From: Clostridiaceae bacterium | Lineage (GTDB): Bacteria; Bacillota; Clostridia; Peptostreptococcales; T1SED10-28 | Reading direction: 5' to 3' | NCBI GenBank assembly: GCA_003554105.1 | Contig: PWFQ01000057.1 | Span: 1-50,317, forward strand | Length of the DNA: 50,317 bases | Shown: positions 15,931 to 24,189 of the stretch, in pieces | Position numbering within the stretch: position 1 is the stretch's first letter | Layout: the number at the start of each line of letters is the position of its first letter | Translations under genes and position numbers: made by a program | Notes under the pieces: model-generated | Told to the model about the DNA's origin: nothing | Seen by the model: only the letters and a program-made list of their open reading frames with translations | The model's database searches: none

Positions 15931-16788
15931 CTAAAATGACAGGTCCCACTCTTCTCCATAATAGATGATTTCCAACTCTTCATGAAGGTTTTCAATCTCC
16001 GCCTTTTCCATAAGAAATTCTCCATAATCCTCCCAAAGATTCTCTACGTGAATTGTAAGGGCGAATTGAGACTTATCGAAATCCCGCCGCAGCATATCCT
16101 GCTCGAAATCAGCCTTGAAACGGCTGACGGTCGTACTCTTTGCAATTAAGCCCAGGTTTGACTCTTGCCGATCAAAGAAACTGTCGTATCCGAACTCTCT
16201 TGCAATCTCATCCTGCAACTCCTTGAGTTCAGCAAATTCTTCAGCCTCATCCTCATCCATCATTTCAATCCGGGCCTCCATCGAAGCCTCTCCCTCTTCA
16301 ATCGCTTGAAGCATCTCTTCCTCCGTCATGGGAGCCCGGTGGTATCCTGCCTCATAGTAAAGGATTTCCTTGCGGAGCACCTCATTAAAAGCCTCTGTTA
16401 CTGAAGGGATTACGGTTAAATCCCTTCGGGCCAGTCGATCATAATATCTCTGCTCACTGTCATCCAGTTCCGATTCATTCTTTTCAAGGATTCGGAGGAA
16501 CTGATCCTTTGGAGAGACAAAGGGGTCATCGGTCACTTTTCCGATTTCTTCCACCATTCGTTTTTGAAAATATCGGTTTTCCAGCTCCATTCTCACATCT
16601 TCTACTGTTATATCCACATCATTTACCGTTGCAAGAACCTCTGAGTCCTCCATATCACCAAGAAATCCCGCTTCTATATCAATCTCCGGTTCCTGATCAT
16701 TCTCGCCGGAGCACCCCGTCATGAATACTACCAATATCAGCAATCCGATGATCACTCCGCTTTTTATCACTCTCTTTTTCCCTTTCAT
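15931..16788 (-). CDS. SurA-N-like lipoprotein (possible chaperone)
   Basis: A 285-residue exported lipoprotein with a basic N-terminus, a hydrophobic segment and lipobox MTGC. The mature N-terminus contains VLATVNDVDITVEDVRMELENRYFQKRMVEE, the pattern of SurA/PrsA-type chaperone N-domains. The rest is helical and highly acidic. I see no parvulin (PPIase) domain, so it may only bind substrates. ATG 16788 is preferred because AAGGTG lies 7 nt upstream; a start 18 nt earlier is possible. It lies 90 nt downstream of the large unknown gene on the same strand with no clear terminator between, so they may be co-transcribed. Confidence 0.65.
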   Translation of the reverse strand: MKGKKRVIKSGVIIGLLILVVFMTGCSGENDQEPEIDIEAGFLGDMEDSEVLATVNDVDITVEDVRMELENRYFQKRMVEEIGKVTDDPFVSPKDQFLRILEKNESELDDSEQRYYDRLARRDLTVIPSVTEAFNEVLRKEILYYEAGYHRAPMTEEEMLQAIEEGEASMEARIEMMDEDEAEEFAELKELQDEIAREFGYDSFFDRQESNLGLIAKSTTVSRFKADFEQDMLRRDFDKSQFALTIHVENLWEDYGEFLMEKAEIENLHEELEIIYYGEEWDLSF

Positions 16789-16878
16789 AACACCACACCT
16801 TTTCATTTTTTTGTCACATCATTATGCTTCTACAACAATGTTCCGTTTTCACCTGCATGCTAAAATACTTTGGGTCTC

Positions 16879-19386
16879 CTACCGGAAAAATCCTTCGATT
16901 CTTCGGAAAAGCTCTCCAAGCTGATAAATTCTTATACCGTCATTATAAACCACAACCACTTTTTCAAGATCCTCTGTCACTTCCAATCGAAGAAACCCGC
17001 CAAGCTCAGTGCCAATGGCTTCCTCTGCACGGATAAACTGAAAAAGATAGAAAAGGTTGTCATGAATTTCTTGACCGCCTTTAGCCAGAACCCCGTGTCC
17101 CCTCTCAGAGAGATCCACTTGAATTCCGTTATAAAGTTCGTATTGACCCGCAAGAAAGACAGGATGTACTTCCGGAGTAACATAGGTTTTCACTTTTTCC
17201 AGAGCAAGTCCTTCATTCAAGTTGTCTCCGATCCGGTGAACTTCCACAACGCTCAGATCATTATCGGTTTTTACCAGTGTCATTGTTCGGCTTAAAGGAT
17301 GAAACCTCAAATCACTTTCCGGTGATTTTTCAAAGGAGTCCAAAAGAAAAAGTTCATTCCCGTTAAAATGCCAATATTCCTTTACCCCTCCGGAAAGCTC
17401 CGAGACAACCCAGGCTTCCATCAGACCATCCTCCACTTCCTTAAGATCCCGAACCACTTCCCGACTCAAAGAGTCATCATGTTCAAAACGGTCCTGCTCA
17501 CTGCCGGGAATAATGCCACCTGCGCCTTCTGCAAGATTCCAAAGATGCCATCCCTCATCCATTGTAAGTAAAACCATATGATAATCTCCTACAGGAACTG
17601 CACCGTAAGTGATTTGATCTCCCGGATAGACGTTCTCGGAGGTTAGAACCACACCTTTTTCCTCTAAGCTGTACACTTCTATAAAATGATGAACCTGCTC
17701 TCCTCCAGCCTCTCTCGAGATTTCATCTTCCTCTCCAAAAAGCAGACTCTGCTGATCATAGAAAAAGACTATGGATTGACGATCATTCGTTTTAGAAAAT
17801 TTGATCCGTCCCTCCTCTGTAAAGTCCTCAGTGCTTAAGCGGTAAAGCACTTCATCATTCAAAAGATCATAAAGAATGACTTCGCCTTCAACAATTCCTC
17901 CCTTGTTCGGACCGATTCCGAGATCTCTTACGATCTCATGATGATATGAAATCAGTGCGTAGGGATTTTCATTATAGCTGAACCAGAAGGATTGCCCGTC
18001 CATGGGGTAGTTCTCTGTCCGGTAAAGCTCCTCCACACCTTCGTCATGAATTTTAAGTACATTCAGATGATGTTCAAGTTCCAGTCTTTCTGTTTGAAAA
18101 AGATATTGGATGATGATCAGATCATCATCGATGACCATTTGGGGATTCCCAACCATGAGTCCCTCGTCATCAGGGGCAACGGCTAATGTTATTGACTTTA
18201 TCCAATCCCCCTCCTCTATATCTGCAAAGCGGAATCGAAGAATTTTTCCGTCATCCTCCATAAGATAAATCCTTTCATTCTCGAGGGAAAAATGATGGAC
18301 CGCTCTGATTTCTTCCGTGGAAAGAAAATCCAATGCACGATCAGTAAATACGTTGCTGTTGAGATTCACACGGTGTTTTCCATACTCACCCGGCATCGTA
18401 GGAAGAACTTCCTTCAGTAATCGAAATTCACTCAGTAATTGGAATGTATCCAAGGTTTTATCATTATACATCACCTCTGTTGAATAACCGATAGCACCGT
18501 CTTCTCTTCGTTCCTCGATTATTTCAATATCCATCACCGGCCGTTCATGGCGACCGGTAATTTCCTTTGCCCGCTGAAAAGCTTGAATCAAAGAGTCCTG
18601 ACGATATCCATGCTCCTGAATGGACGCTCTTGACAGCTCGAAAAACCTGGACCAGAATTCTTCCAGGTCCGGTTCTTCCACGATAAATCGGATTTCTCTT
18701 CTGGAACCGATGCGGTTCAGGTCGATTCTTCGATTCTGAAATTCTTCAATTCCCCGGATCAGTTCTTGATGAAAATCTTCAATGATTTCATCCATCTGAA
18801 CCAATGAAAACCGAGGTGAAAAACCTTCAAAGGGACGTGTATAGGCTTCCTGAAATCCGCTCAGGTTTCTGGCTGTTTGGGTGCTGAAGGAATTTTTTTC
18901 AGGAAAACTGAAGGTGAAGACCTCCGGGTTTGATACAACCCATTGATCCCTGTCATTCTTTTGTAAATGCAGGGGCCGATCCATCACCTTCCGGGTTGTC
19001 TCTGTGCTGAGCAGAGCTTTATCCCATGCAATCTGTATTTCATTGACCAGATGGTCCGCATTCCAAAAATCACCTTCTATTAATAGAAGATGGATCTCTT
19101 CGATGAACTTCAGCACATCAAACATTTCAATCATCACCTCAACCTCCAGTTCATCACTGGTTTGGGTAATGATTTCCAAAGATGCCACTTCCATGTCCCG
19201 AAGGAAGGCTTCCTCTATATCCGAGTCCATCATCGCGATTTGATTTTCCAAGGCCTCTTCGACAGCCTGACGTTGAGCGTCTGCTTCTCCCCTCTGACCG
19301 GTAAAAAGACTGACCATCACTACACCAAGAAGAATAGCCGCCAGGGCCCCTAAAAGTATTTTTATCTCTTTCTGCCTAAACTCCAT
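16879..19386 (-). CDS. Large membrane-anchored protein of unknown function
   Basis: An 835-residue protein with a short cytosolic N-terminus, one membrane helix (about 10-28) and a large extracytoplasmic part. Residues 30-330 look helical and acidic. From about 340 on there are repeated short beta-strand stretches with turns and aromatic residues (such as IYLMEDDGKILRFRFADI, VILYDLLNDEVLYRL and HLWNLAEG), reminiscent of a beta-propeller, but no canonical WD or PQQ repeat is visible. I do not recognise a family. The start has a GGGGG ribosome site. The next gene encodes a SurA-N-like lipoprotein, so a shared envelope role is possible (inference). Confidence 0.8.
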   Translation of the reverse strand: MEFRQKEIKILLGALAAILLGVVMVSLFTGQRGEADAQRQAVEEALENQIAMMDSDIEEAFLRDMEVASLEIITQTSDELEVEVMIEMFDVLKFIEEIHLLLIEGDFWNADHLVNEIQIAWDKALLSTETTRKVMDRPLHLQKNDRDQWVVSNPEVFTFSFPEKNSFSTQTARNLSGFQEAYTRPFEGFSPRFSLVQMDEIIEDFHQELIRGIEEFQNRRIDLNRIGSRREIRFIVEEPDLEEFWSRFFELSRASIQEHGYRQDSLIQAFQRAKEITGRHERPVMDIEIIEERREDGAIGYSTEVMYNDKTLDTFQLLSEFRLLKEVLPTMPGEYGKHRVNLNSNVFTDRALDFLSTEEIRAVHHFSLENERIYLMEDDGKILRFRFADIEEGDWIKSITLAVAPDDEGLMVGNPQMVIDDDLIIIQYLFQTERLELEHHLNVLKIHDEGVEELYRTENYPMDGQSFWFSYNENPYALISYHHEIVRDLGIGPNKGGIVEGEVILYDLLNDEVLYRLSTEDFTEEGRIKFSKTNDRQSIVFFYDQQSLLFGEEDEISREAGGEQVHHFIEVYSLEEKGVVLTSENVYPGDQITYGAVPVGDYHMVLLTMDEGWHLWNLAEGAGGIIPGSEQDRFEHDDSLSREVVRDLKEVEDGLMEAWVVSELSGGVKEYWHFNGNELFLLDSFEKSPESDLRFHPLSRTMTLVKTDNDLSVVEVHRIGDNLNEGLALEKVKTYVTPEVHPVFLAGQYELYNGIQVDLSERGHGVLAKGGQEIHDNLFYLFQFIRAEEAIGTELGGFLRLEVTEDLEKVVVVYNDGIRIYQLGELFRRIEGFFR

Positions 19387-19501
19387 ATAAAGACCCCCAT
19401 TGTACCATTTGCAACAGTTATTCTGTTATTTACTTTACCATATCTTTCAGTAAAGAGCAAAGGTTCTTGAGCCTTTATACAGCAAAAAATCCCTTCAATA
19501 A

Positions 19502-19538
19502 AAAATCCCGGGAAACCTGTTCAGTCCACCGGGATTTT
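19502..19538 (-). terminator. Terminator of the iron-type binding lipoprotein gene
   Basis: 10-bp stem AAAATCCCGG (19502-19511) / CCGGGATTTT (19529-19538) with a 17-nt loop; the minus-strand transcript ends in a T-rich run. Stem core and loop closely resemble the hairpin at 49792-49828. Confidence 0.85.
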
Positions 19539-19553
19539 AACGATTTATTTATC

Positions 19554-20603
19554 TTATCGAATCTCCAAATCCAATCCTGCCTCTTCAATTAATCGCCGTG
19601 TATCCTCCCAAACCCGTCCAAGTTCGCTTAGATGCATACCCTGTACTTTGTAGTCTGTGATTGCCACCGCCTCATCAACGGTTTCAATTTCCGGATGAAT
19701 GGGAACTTCCAATGATGCATTGGAAAACATTTGCTGGTTTTCAAGCTCAAGGATCCAGTCGACAAAGATCGCCAGACTCTCTTCGTTAGGACCCCCTTCG
19801 ATCCTTCCGAAACCTGCAGCATTGATTACCGCACCCATGTCATCGGGTCCCTGGTCCGGATAAATCACTCCAACGTTGTTATCAGAGGGCTCTTGCAGTT
19901 GTTGATGGAAGTAGTAGTTGTTCACAAGACCAAACTTAAACTCTCCTGCTCCCACAGCCCGTCGTATGTCTCCATGACCTTGAAGAATTCCACCGGCATT
20001 ATCCTTTACTCCAATGATCCATTCCCGGGTCTTGTCATCTCCCCACTCGTTCCGAAGAGCTGACACATGACCGATCATTCCGCCGTTTCCACCCCGTGTG
20101 ATGGCAAATTCTCCTGCATATTGAGGATCAGTGAGATCCCATATATTTTTCGGCATATCCTCTTCATTGATCAGGTCTTTATTGTACATTAGCACCCGTG
20201 TTCTTGCTGAAAGAGCAATCCAGGAATTATCCTCTGCACGATACCGCTCTTCAATTCCGCCATAATCTCCGTGCTCGATTGGGGAAAGCAATCCTTCCAA
20301 CCGTAAATGCTCTAATGCACCGACGTCGTTGGAGATAAAAACATCCGCCTGAACATTATTCGATTCTTCCTTTAAACGGTTAACAATGGTTTCTCCACCA
20401 TGAAGAGCCATTGCTTTCACTCCGGTATCCTCTTCAAACTTCTCAAGTAATGCATTGACAAAGTTTTCGTTTCTTGCTGAATACACTACAAGTTCTTTTT
20501 CCCCTTCGTCTCCCCGGGCTTCGTTACACCCAAAAACACTGAAAGAAACAATTAGAACGATTCCGATAAGCAAAAGCTTAATAGCTTGTTTTGATAAAAT
20601 CAC
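19554..20603 (-). CDS. Iron(III)-type ABC transporter substrate-binding lipoprotein
   Basis: A 349-residue extracellular solute-binding protein (family 1, FbpA/AfuA-like). It has a lipoprotein signal peptide with lipid Cys26 (SVFGC) and the family start ELVVYSARNENFVNALLEKFEEDTGVKA. NNYYF (about 228-232) has the Tyr-Tyr pair used as iron ligands in FbpA proteins. The start is GTG 20603 with AAGGAG 7 nt upstream. No permease or ATPase gene lies beside it, so it must share a transporter encoded elsewhere. Its own promoter and terminator make it monocistronic. Thiamine- or phosphonate-type ligands remain possible alternatives. Confidence 0.88.
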   Translation of the reverse strand: MILSKQAIKLLLIGIVLIVSFSVFGCNEARGDEGEKELVVYSARNENFVNALLEKFEEDTGVKAMALHGGETIVNRLKEESNNVQADVFISNDVGALEHLRLEGLLSPIEHGDYGGIEERYRAEDNSWIALSARTRVLMYNKDLINEEDMPKNIWDLTDPQYAGEFAITRGGNGGMIGHVSALRNEWGDDKTREWIIGVKDNAGGILQGHGDIRRAVGAGEFKFGLVNNYYFHQQLQEPSDNNVGVIYPDQGPDDMGAVINAAGFGRIEGGPNEESLAIFVDWILELENQQMFSNASLEVPIHPEIETVDEAVAITDYKVQGMHLSELGRVWEDTRRLIEEAGLDLEIR

Positions 20604-20644
20604 AGTACCACTCCTTATTATTTTGGTATTTTCTTATCAAAATT

Positions 20645-20673
20645 AGTATAAGTTATGTGATAATATTTTTCAA
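20645..20673 (-). promoter_or_regulatory. Promoter of the iron-type binding lipoprotein gene
   Basis: Minus strand TTGAAA (20668-20673), 17-nt spacer, TATACT (20645-20650), 42 nt before the GTG start. The surrounding 130 nt is very AT-rich. No convincing Fur box was made out. Confidence 0.65.
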
Positions 20674-20742
20674 GTATTATTTTTTATCGTTTGTTCGAGA
20701 TAAAAAATCTCCCTCCTATACATTATACAATTCCATGGACAG

Positions 20743-20775
20743 AAAAAAGCTTGGCAACCTTTGTCGGTGCCAAGC
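20743..20775 (-). terminator. Terminator of the cysteine-rich protein gene
   Basis: On the minus strand GCTTGGCA ... TGCCAAGC (20749-20775) with additional CC/GG pairing inside, followed by TTTTTT. Confidence 0.85.
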
Positions 20776-20809
20776 ATGATTCTATTTCATTGAATTATTT
20801 TCAATCTTC

Positions 20810-21184
20810 TTAATATCCCCTGCGAACTTCAAAATATCCTTCTTCGGTATTCATATGGCCTAATTTTAGGATCTCCAGCAGTTTCATGCTGACTTCATAA
20901 CCACAGGGTCCTGATGCAAAGGTTTTTGGACAGATCCTCTGAAAATCATCTTGATTAATCGTCAGTTTGTCACAGCAGTCTTCAAGAAGTTCTTCCAGTT
21001 CACTGATCACGACTCGACGATGCTCTACTTTGATTCCACAGTCACAGTTATATCTGTAGAAAAGGCATTCCTCTCCGCTGCAGTCGAATCTCCATCCATC
21101 AAAAACATAAGGCTCCCCTAATTCCGTCTTCGAAATACGATCGATTCTCTCCGGTATAATCCTTTTCAATCCTTCCTTCAGCAC
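20810..21184 (-). CDS. Hypothetical cysteine-rich protein
   Basis: A 124-residue soluble protein with no signal peptide. It contains eight cysteines: FDCSGEEC, NCDC, a CC pair (EDCCDKL), then single Cys in RICPKTF and SGPCGYE. The spacing suggests metal or cluster binding, but I know no family with this pattern. The start is GTG 21184 after GGGAGG. It stands alone between its own terminator and the intergenic gap before the ParB/BMP fusion gene (139 nt). Confidence 0.65.
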   Translation of the reverse strand: MLKEGLKRIIPERIDRISKTELGEPYVFDGWRFDCSGEECLFYRYNCDCGIKVEHRRVVISELEELLEDCCDKLTINQDDFQRICPKTFASGPCGYEVSMKLLEILKLGHMNTEEGYFEVRRGY

Positions 21185-21323
21185 GAATAATCCCTCCCAA
21201 GGTTTAATCAGTTCACATCAATTTTCTCTCAGTCGTTCCCTTTTTACATCTTGTTAACATTTTATCATAAAATTCTGTTTTTTACCAGTCCATGGAAGAA
21301 TGCACTTTTTCGAAAAGAACTTG

Positions 21324-23237
21324 TCATTCCATCAATTCAACACCACCTACGAACCAATCCATATTGATCACTTCGTCTGTCGTAGGAAGCTCCTTGTCTA
21401 TAATTCGAAGTTTTCCGTATTCATCATGAATAGGACCTTCAAAAGGATGAAACTCACCGGCTTGAATCAGTTTTCTCATAGTTTCCGCAAGCTTTGCAGT
21501 TTGTTTCGGAACGTGTTCCCTGGAGAGATAAACATCCAGTACACCACTTCCCATACCCCACCAGAAATTCATCAGCTTACTTTTTGCATCCATTTGTGCA
21601 AGAATTCTCTGATAACCTCCTGATAAGATGCTCCCTATGATTTTCTCGTAGAAAACTCCCCAATTCCAAACCGGAGCACTAAGATAATGCAGAGGCATCT
21701 TCCTATCCGGGTCAAGACTGCAAAGAATAGAACTGACCCCATAGGATTTTGTAATTTCATCGGGTACCAGGGTGTTTCTGTCCATTAGAAGATCAACGTT
21801 TTCCTGAATCAACTTTTTATGGAATTCCCCTGATTCTTTCCAGTCTTCTTTTCCTCTTGTCCAAAAGATTTTGATCTTTGCATCGGAGTTCACCATATGT
21901 GCTCCTAAAGTAAAGCTGTTTATACAGCTTATCACCTCGTGGTTTCTTTCGGTAGCAACATATCCGATGACATCGGTTTTCGTCATAGCTCCCGCAATGA
22001 TCCCGCTGATAAAGCGTGGTTCATATGTTCGGCCGAAATAATTGTTCATATGCACATAGGGGCGATTTCCGGAACAGTTAAAGAATTTCACTTCCGGCAT
22101 TTCCACTGCACAACTCACAGTTGCCCGACGATGACCTTCTCCTGTGGTAAATATCACATCATACCCTTCTTCGGCAAAGGCCTTGATCTGATCATAGGCA
22201 ATACTTTTATCCTCGGGAACATTTTCAATATAGCCGGTTACCAACTGATGGGGAAATTGTTTTTCCATCTGCCTTCGCCCTAAATCATGGGAATAGGACC
22301 ACCGGTAATTTTTCACGGTTCCTGCATAAACAAAACCGACCTTCAACTTTTTTAAGGAAAAAGTGGTCGCTATGGATTGTAAAAGAGTTGTATGTTCCAG
22401 CTCCTCTTCATCTTCCAAAAAGTCCACATCATCCTCAGCCCCGTAATGAATCAGCTCCTTCATCAGATGGGGCATGACTTTTTTCCCATGAGTCTGATCA
22501 AATACCTTTGGAATCCCATATAGCTTTGCATAGAGAACAAAGGCGTCCCCTGTACTGGCAGAGAGCTTTTGTCCTCCGCTCTCTAAATAGAGATCCCGAA
22601 AGGGAAAATAAATCCAGTTCATAAAGTACTCATACTTTGACTCTGCAGTTTCCTCCGGCGGTTTATAGTCTTCCAGATATCTCAACAGTCTTTGATATCG
22701 GGAAAGCCTGCTCAGCCATATGTCTTCTATCTTTGTTTTTTGATAAAATTCCAAAAACCCGTAATAGAGACGAATGGTTTCGTCTTCTTCATCATATTTC
22801 GGGATTAACCGGTGTACCTCTGCAGAAATCTTGACCGCATCAAAATATTTTAAAACACTTACCCGCTTATTTCCTTCCATCACATAATAGTAGTTCAGAT
22901 ATTCATAGACGATAATGGGATCCCGAATCCCTACATCCAGTTGAGCTTGACAAAGTTCCATCCACTTATAAGCAAACTCCGATTGAGGATCCTCAAGAGG
23001 GAAGAATCCATTGGAAAACAACATCCGTCTTGTGTGATAATAGGTTCCAATGATTTTATGGAGTTGAATTTCTCTTACACCGAGATTTACAGTGGCTACA
23101 ATATCAATGTCCTTCAAAACACCGTCAAGAGATGGAAGATGCCCCGATGCTCCCTTCCACTTTTGAGCATTATACGCCTTTTTCCCTTTATTTCTGGCAT
23201 CTATATAGAGTTCATGACTGCCCATTGCATATCCCAT
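21324..23237 (-). CDS. Cytosolic fusion of a ParB-like N-domain and a BMP (PnrA-like) ligand-binding domain
   Basis: A 637-residue protein with no signal peptide or lipobox. Residues about 50-140 resemble the ParB/sulfiredoxin fold: VREIQLHKI at the start, then RDPIIVYEYLNYYYVMEG and NKRVSVLKYF, matching the ParB box pattern. A helical linker (about 145-290) follows. From about 296 to 625 there is a BMP-family periplasmic-binding fold: KLKVGFVYAG, RWSYSHDLGRRQME, NNYFGR, SGIIAGAMTKTDVIGYVA, INSFTLGAHMVN and APVWNWGVFY. BMP proteins normally bind nucleosides outside the cell; here the fold appears to be an intracellular sensor or enzyme part. It follows the slipin gene by 25 nt and ends the nfeD-slipin operon. 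The function is unknown. Confidence 0.82.
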   Translation of the reverse strand: MGYAMGSHELYIDARNKGKKAYNAQKWKGASGHLPSLDGVLKDIDIVATVNLGVREIQLHKIIGTYYHTRRMLFSNGFFPLEDPQSEFAYKWMELCQAQLDVGIRDPIIVYEYLNYYYVMEGNKRVSVLKYFDAVKISAEVHRLIPKYDEEDETIRLYYGFLEFYQKTKIEDIWLSRLSRYQRLLRYLEDYKPPEETAESKYEYFMNWIYFPFRDLYLESGGQKLSASTGDAFVLYAKLYGIPKVFDQTHGKKVMPHLMKELIHYGAEDDVDFLEDEEELEHTTLLQSIATTFSLKKLKVGFVYAGTVKNYRWSYSHDLGRRQMEKQFPHQLVTGYIENVPEDKSIAYDQIKAFAEEGYDVIFTTGEGHRRATVSCAVEMPEVKFFNCSGNRPYVHMNNYFGRTYEPRFISGIIAGAMTKTDVIGYVATERNHEVISCINSFTLGAHMVNSDAKIKIFWTRGKEDWKESGEFHKKLIQENVDLLMDRNTLVPDEITKSYGVSSILCSLDPDRKMPLHYLSAPVWNWGVFYEKIIGSILSGGYQRILAQMDAKSKLMNFWWGMGSGVLDVYLSREHVPKQTAKLAETMRKLIQAGEFHPFEGPIHDEYGKLRIIDKELPTTDEVINMDWFVGGVELME

Positions 23238-23262
23238 CCCTCAACTGCTCCTCTCAATGCTC

Positions 23263-24144
23263 TTATTCTGAGAAGTCCTCTGTTTCCTCTTCTCTATTCT
23301 CACTTTTCTTTAATGTCGTTTTTTCTTCCTTGCTTTCTCCATTTACTTTTTCTTTTAACCGATGATCCCATAATTTCTCGAGATCCGGCAAAAGTCTTCG
23401 CAACTCGATAGGGAGCGGGAACAGGATTGTTGTATTCTCTGCATTTGACATGTCAGAAATGGTTCGAAGGGTACGAAGGGTCATGGATCCTTCTTCGCGG
23501 CTTAAAATTTCAGCAGCCTCGCTGATTTTCTGTGCTGCCTGTTTTTCACCTTCAGCCTGAATCACTACAGCCCGTCGATTCCGTTCCGCTTCTGCCTGAC
23601 GGGCAATTGCCCGTTGCATGTTCTCAGGAATAATGACATCCCTCAGCTCAACCGCAGTTACTTTGATTCCCCACGGGTCCGTTGCCTGATCCACAATTGC
23701 CTGAATCTGTTTATTCAGTTTATCCCGATTAGAAAGCAGCTCGTCAAGATCCGCCTGTCCCACCACACTTCGCATAGTGGTTTGAGCAAACTGACTTGTG
23801 GCTTCATGAAACTTCTCCACATTGACAATTGCCTTATCGGGAGCCGTTACCCGGTAGTAAAGGATTGCATTTACCTTGCACGTCACGTTGTCTTTTGTAA
23901 TGACCTCTTGAGGCGGAACATTATCAACAATGATCCTCAGTGATACCCTGTATATCCTGTCAACAACAGGAATAATAATGATCAGTCCCGGCCCCCTTAC
24001 ACTGACCAGTCTTCCCAGCCGAAACAATACACCCCGCTCATATTCCGGAATAATTTTGATCGCCATTCGTAAAATCAGAACGACAACGGCAATGAGAAGT
24101 ATAAGAGTAACCGACGTCTCAACATTCTCTAAAATATTTTCCAT
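23263..24144 (-). CDS. Slipin/stomatin-like SPFH-domain protein
   Basis: A 293-residue membrane protein with one N-terminal helix (about 8-27) and a prohibitin/SPFH domain: IIPEYERGVLFRLGRLVSVRGPGLIIIIPVVDRIYRV, followed by VDNVPPQEVITKDNVTCKVNAILYYRV and an EAERNRRAVVIQAEGEKQAA helical tail. The C-terminus is charged and Glu/Lys-rich. Slipins assemble membrane microdomain scaffolds and are the known partners of NfeD-type proteases. The nfeD gene lies 45 nt upstream. ATG 24144 has GAGAGGA ahead. A clear stomatin-operon pair. Confidence 0.93.
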   Translation of the reverse strand: MENILENVETSVTLILLIAVVVLILRMAIKIIPEYERGVLFRLGRLVSVRGPGLIIIIPVVDRIYRVSLRIIVDNVPPQEVITKDNVTCKVNAILYYRVTAPDKAIVNVEKFHEATSQFAQTTMRSVVGQADLDELLSNRDKLNKQIQAIVDQATDPWGIKVTAVELRDVIIPENMQRAIARQAEAERNRRAVVIQAEGEKQAAQKISEAAEILSREEGSMTLRTLRTISDMSNAENTTILFPLPIELRRLLPDLEKLWDHRLKEKVNGESKEEKTTLKKSENREEETEDFSE

Positions 24145-24189
24145 GATCCACCATCCTCTCTAAGTCTCTTCCTGACTTTCCTTCCACTT

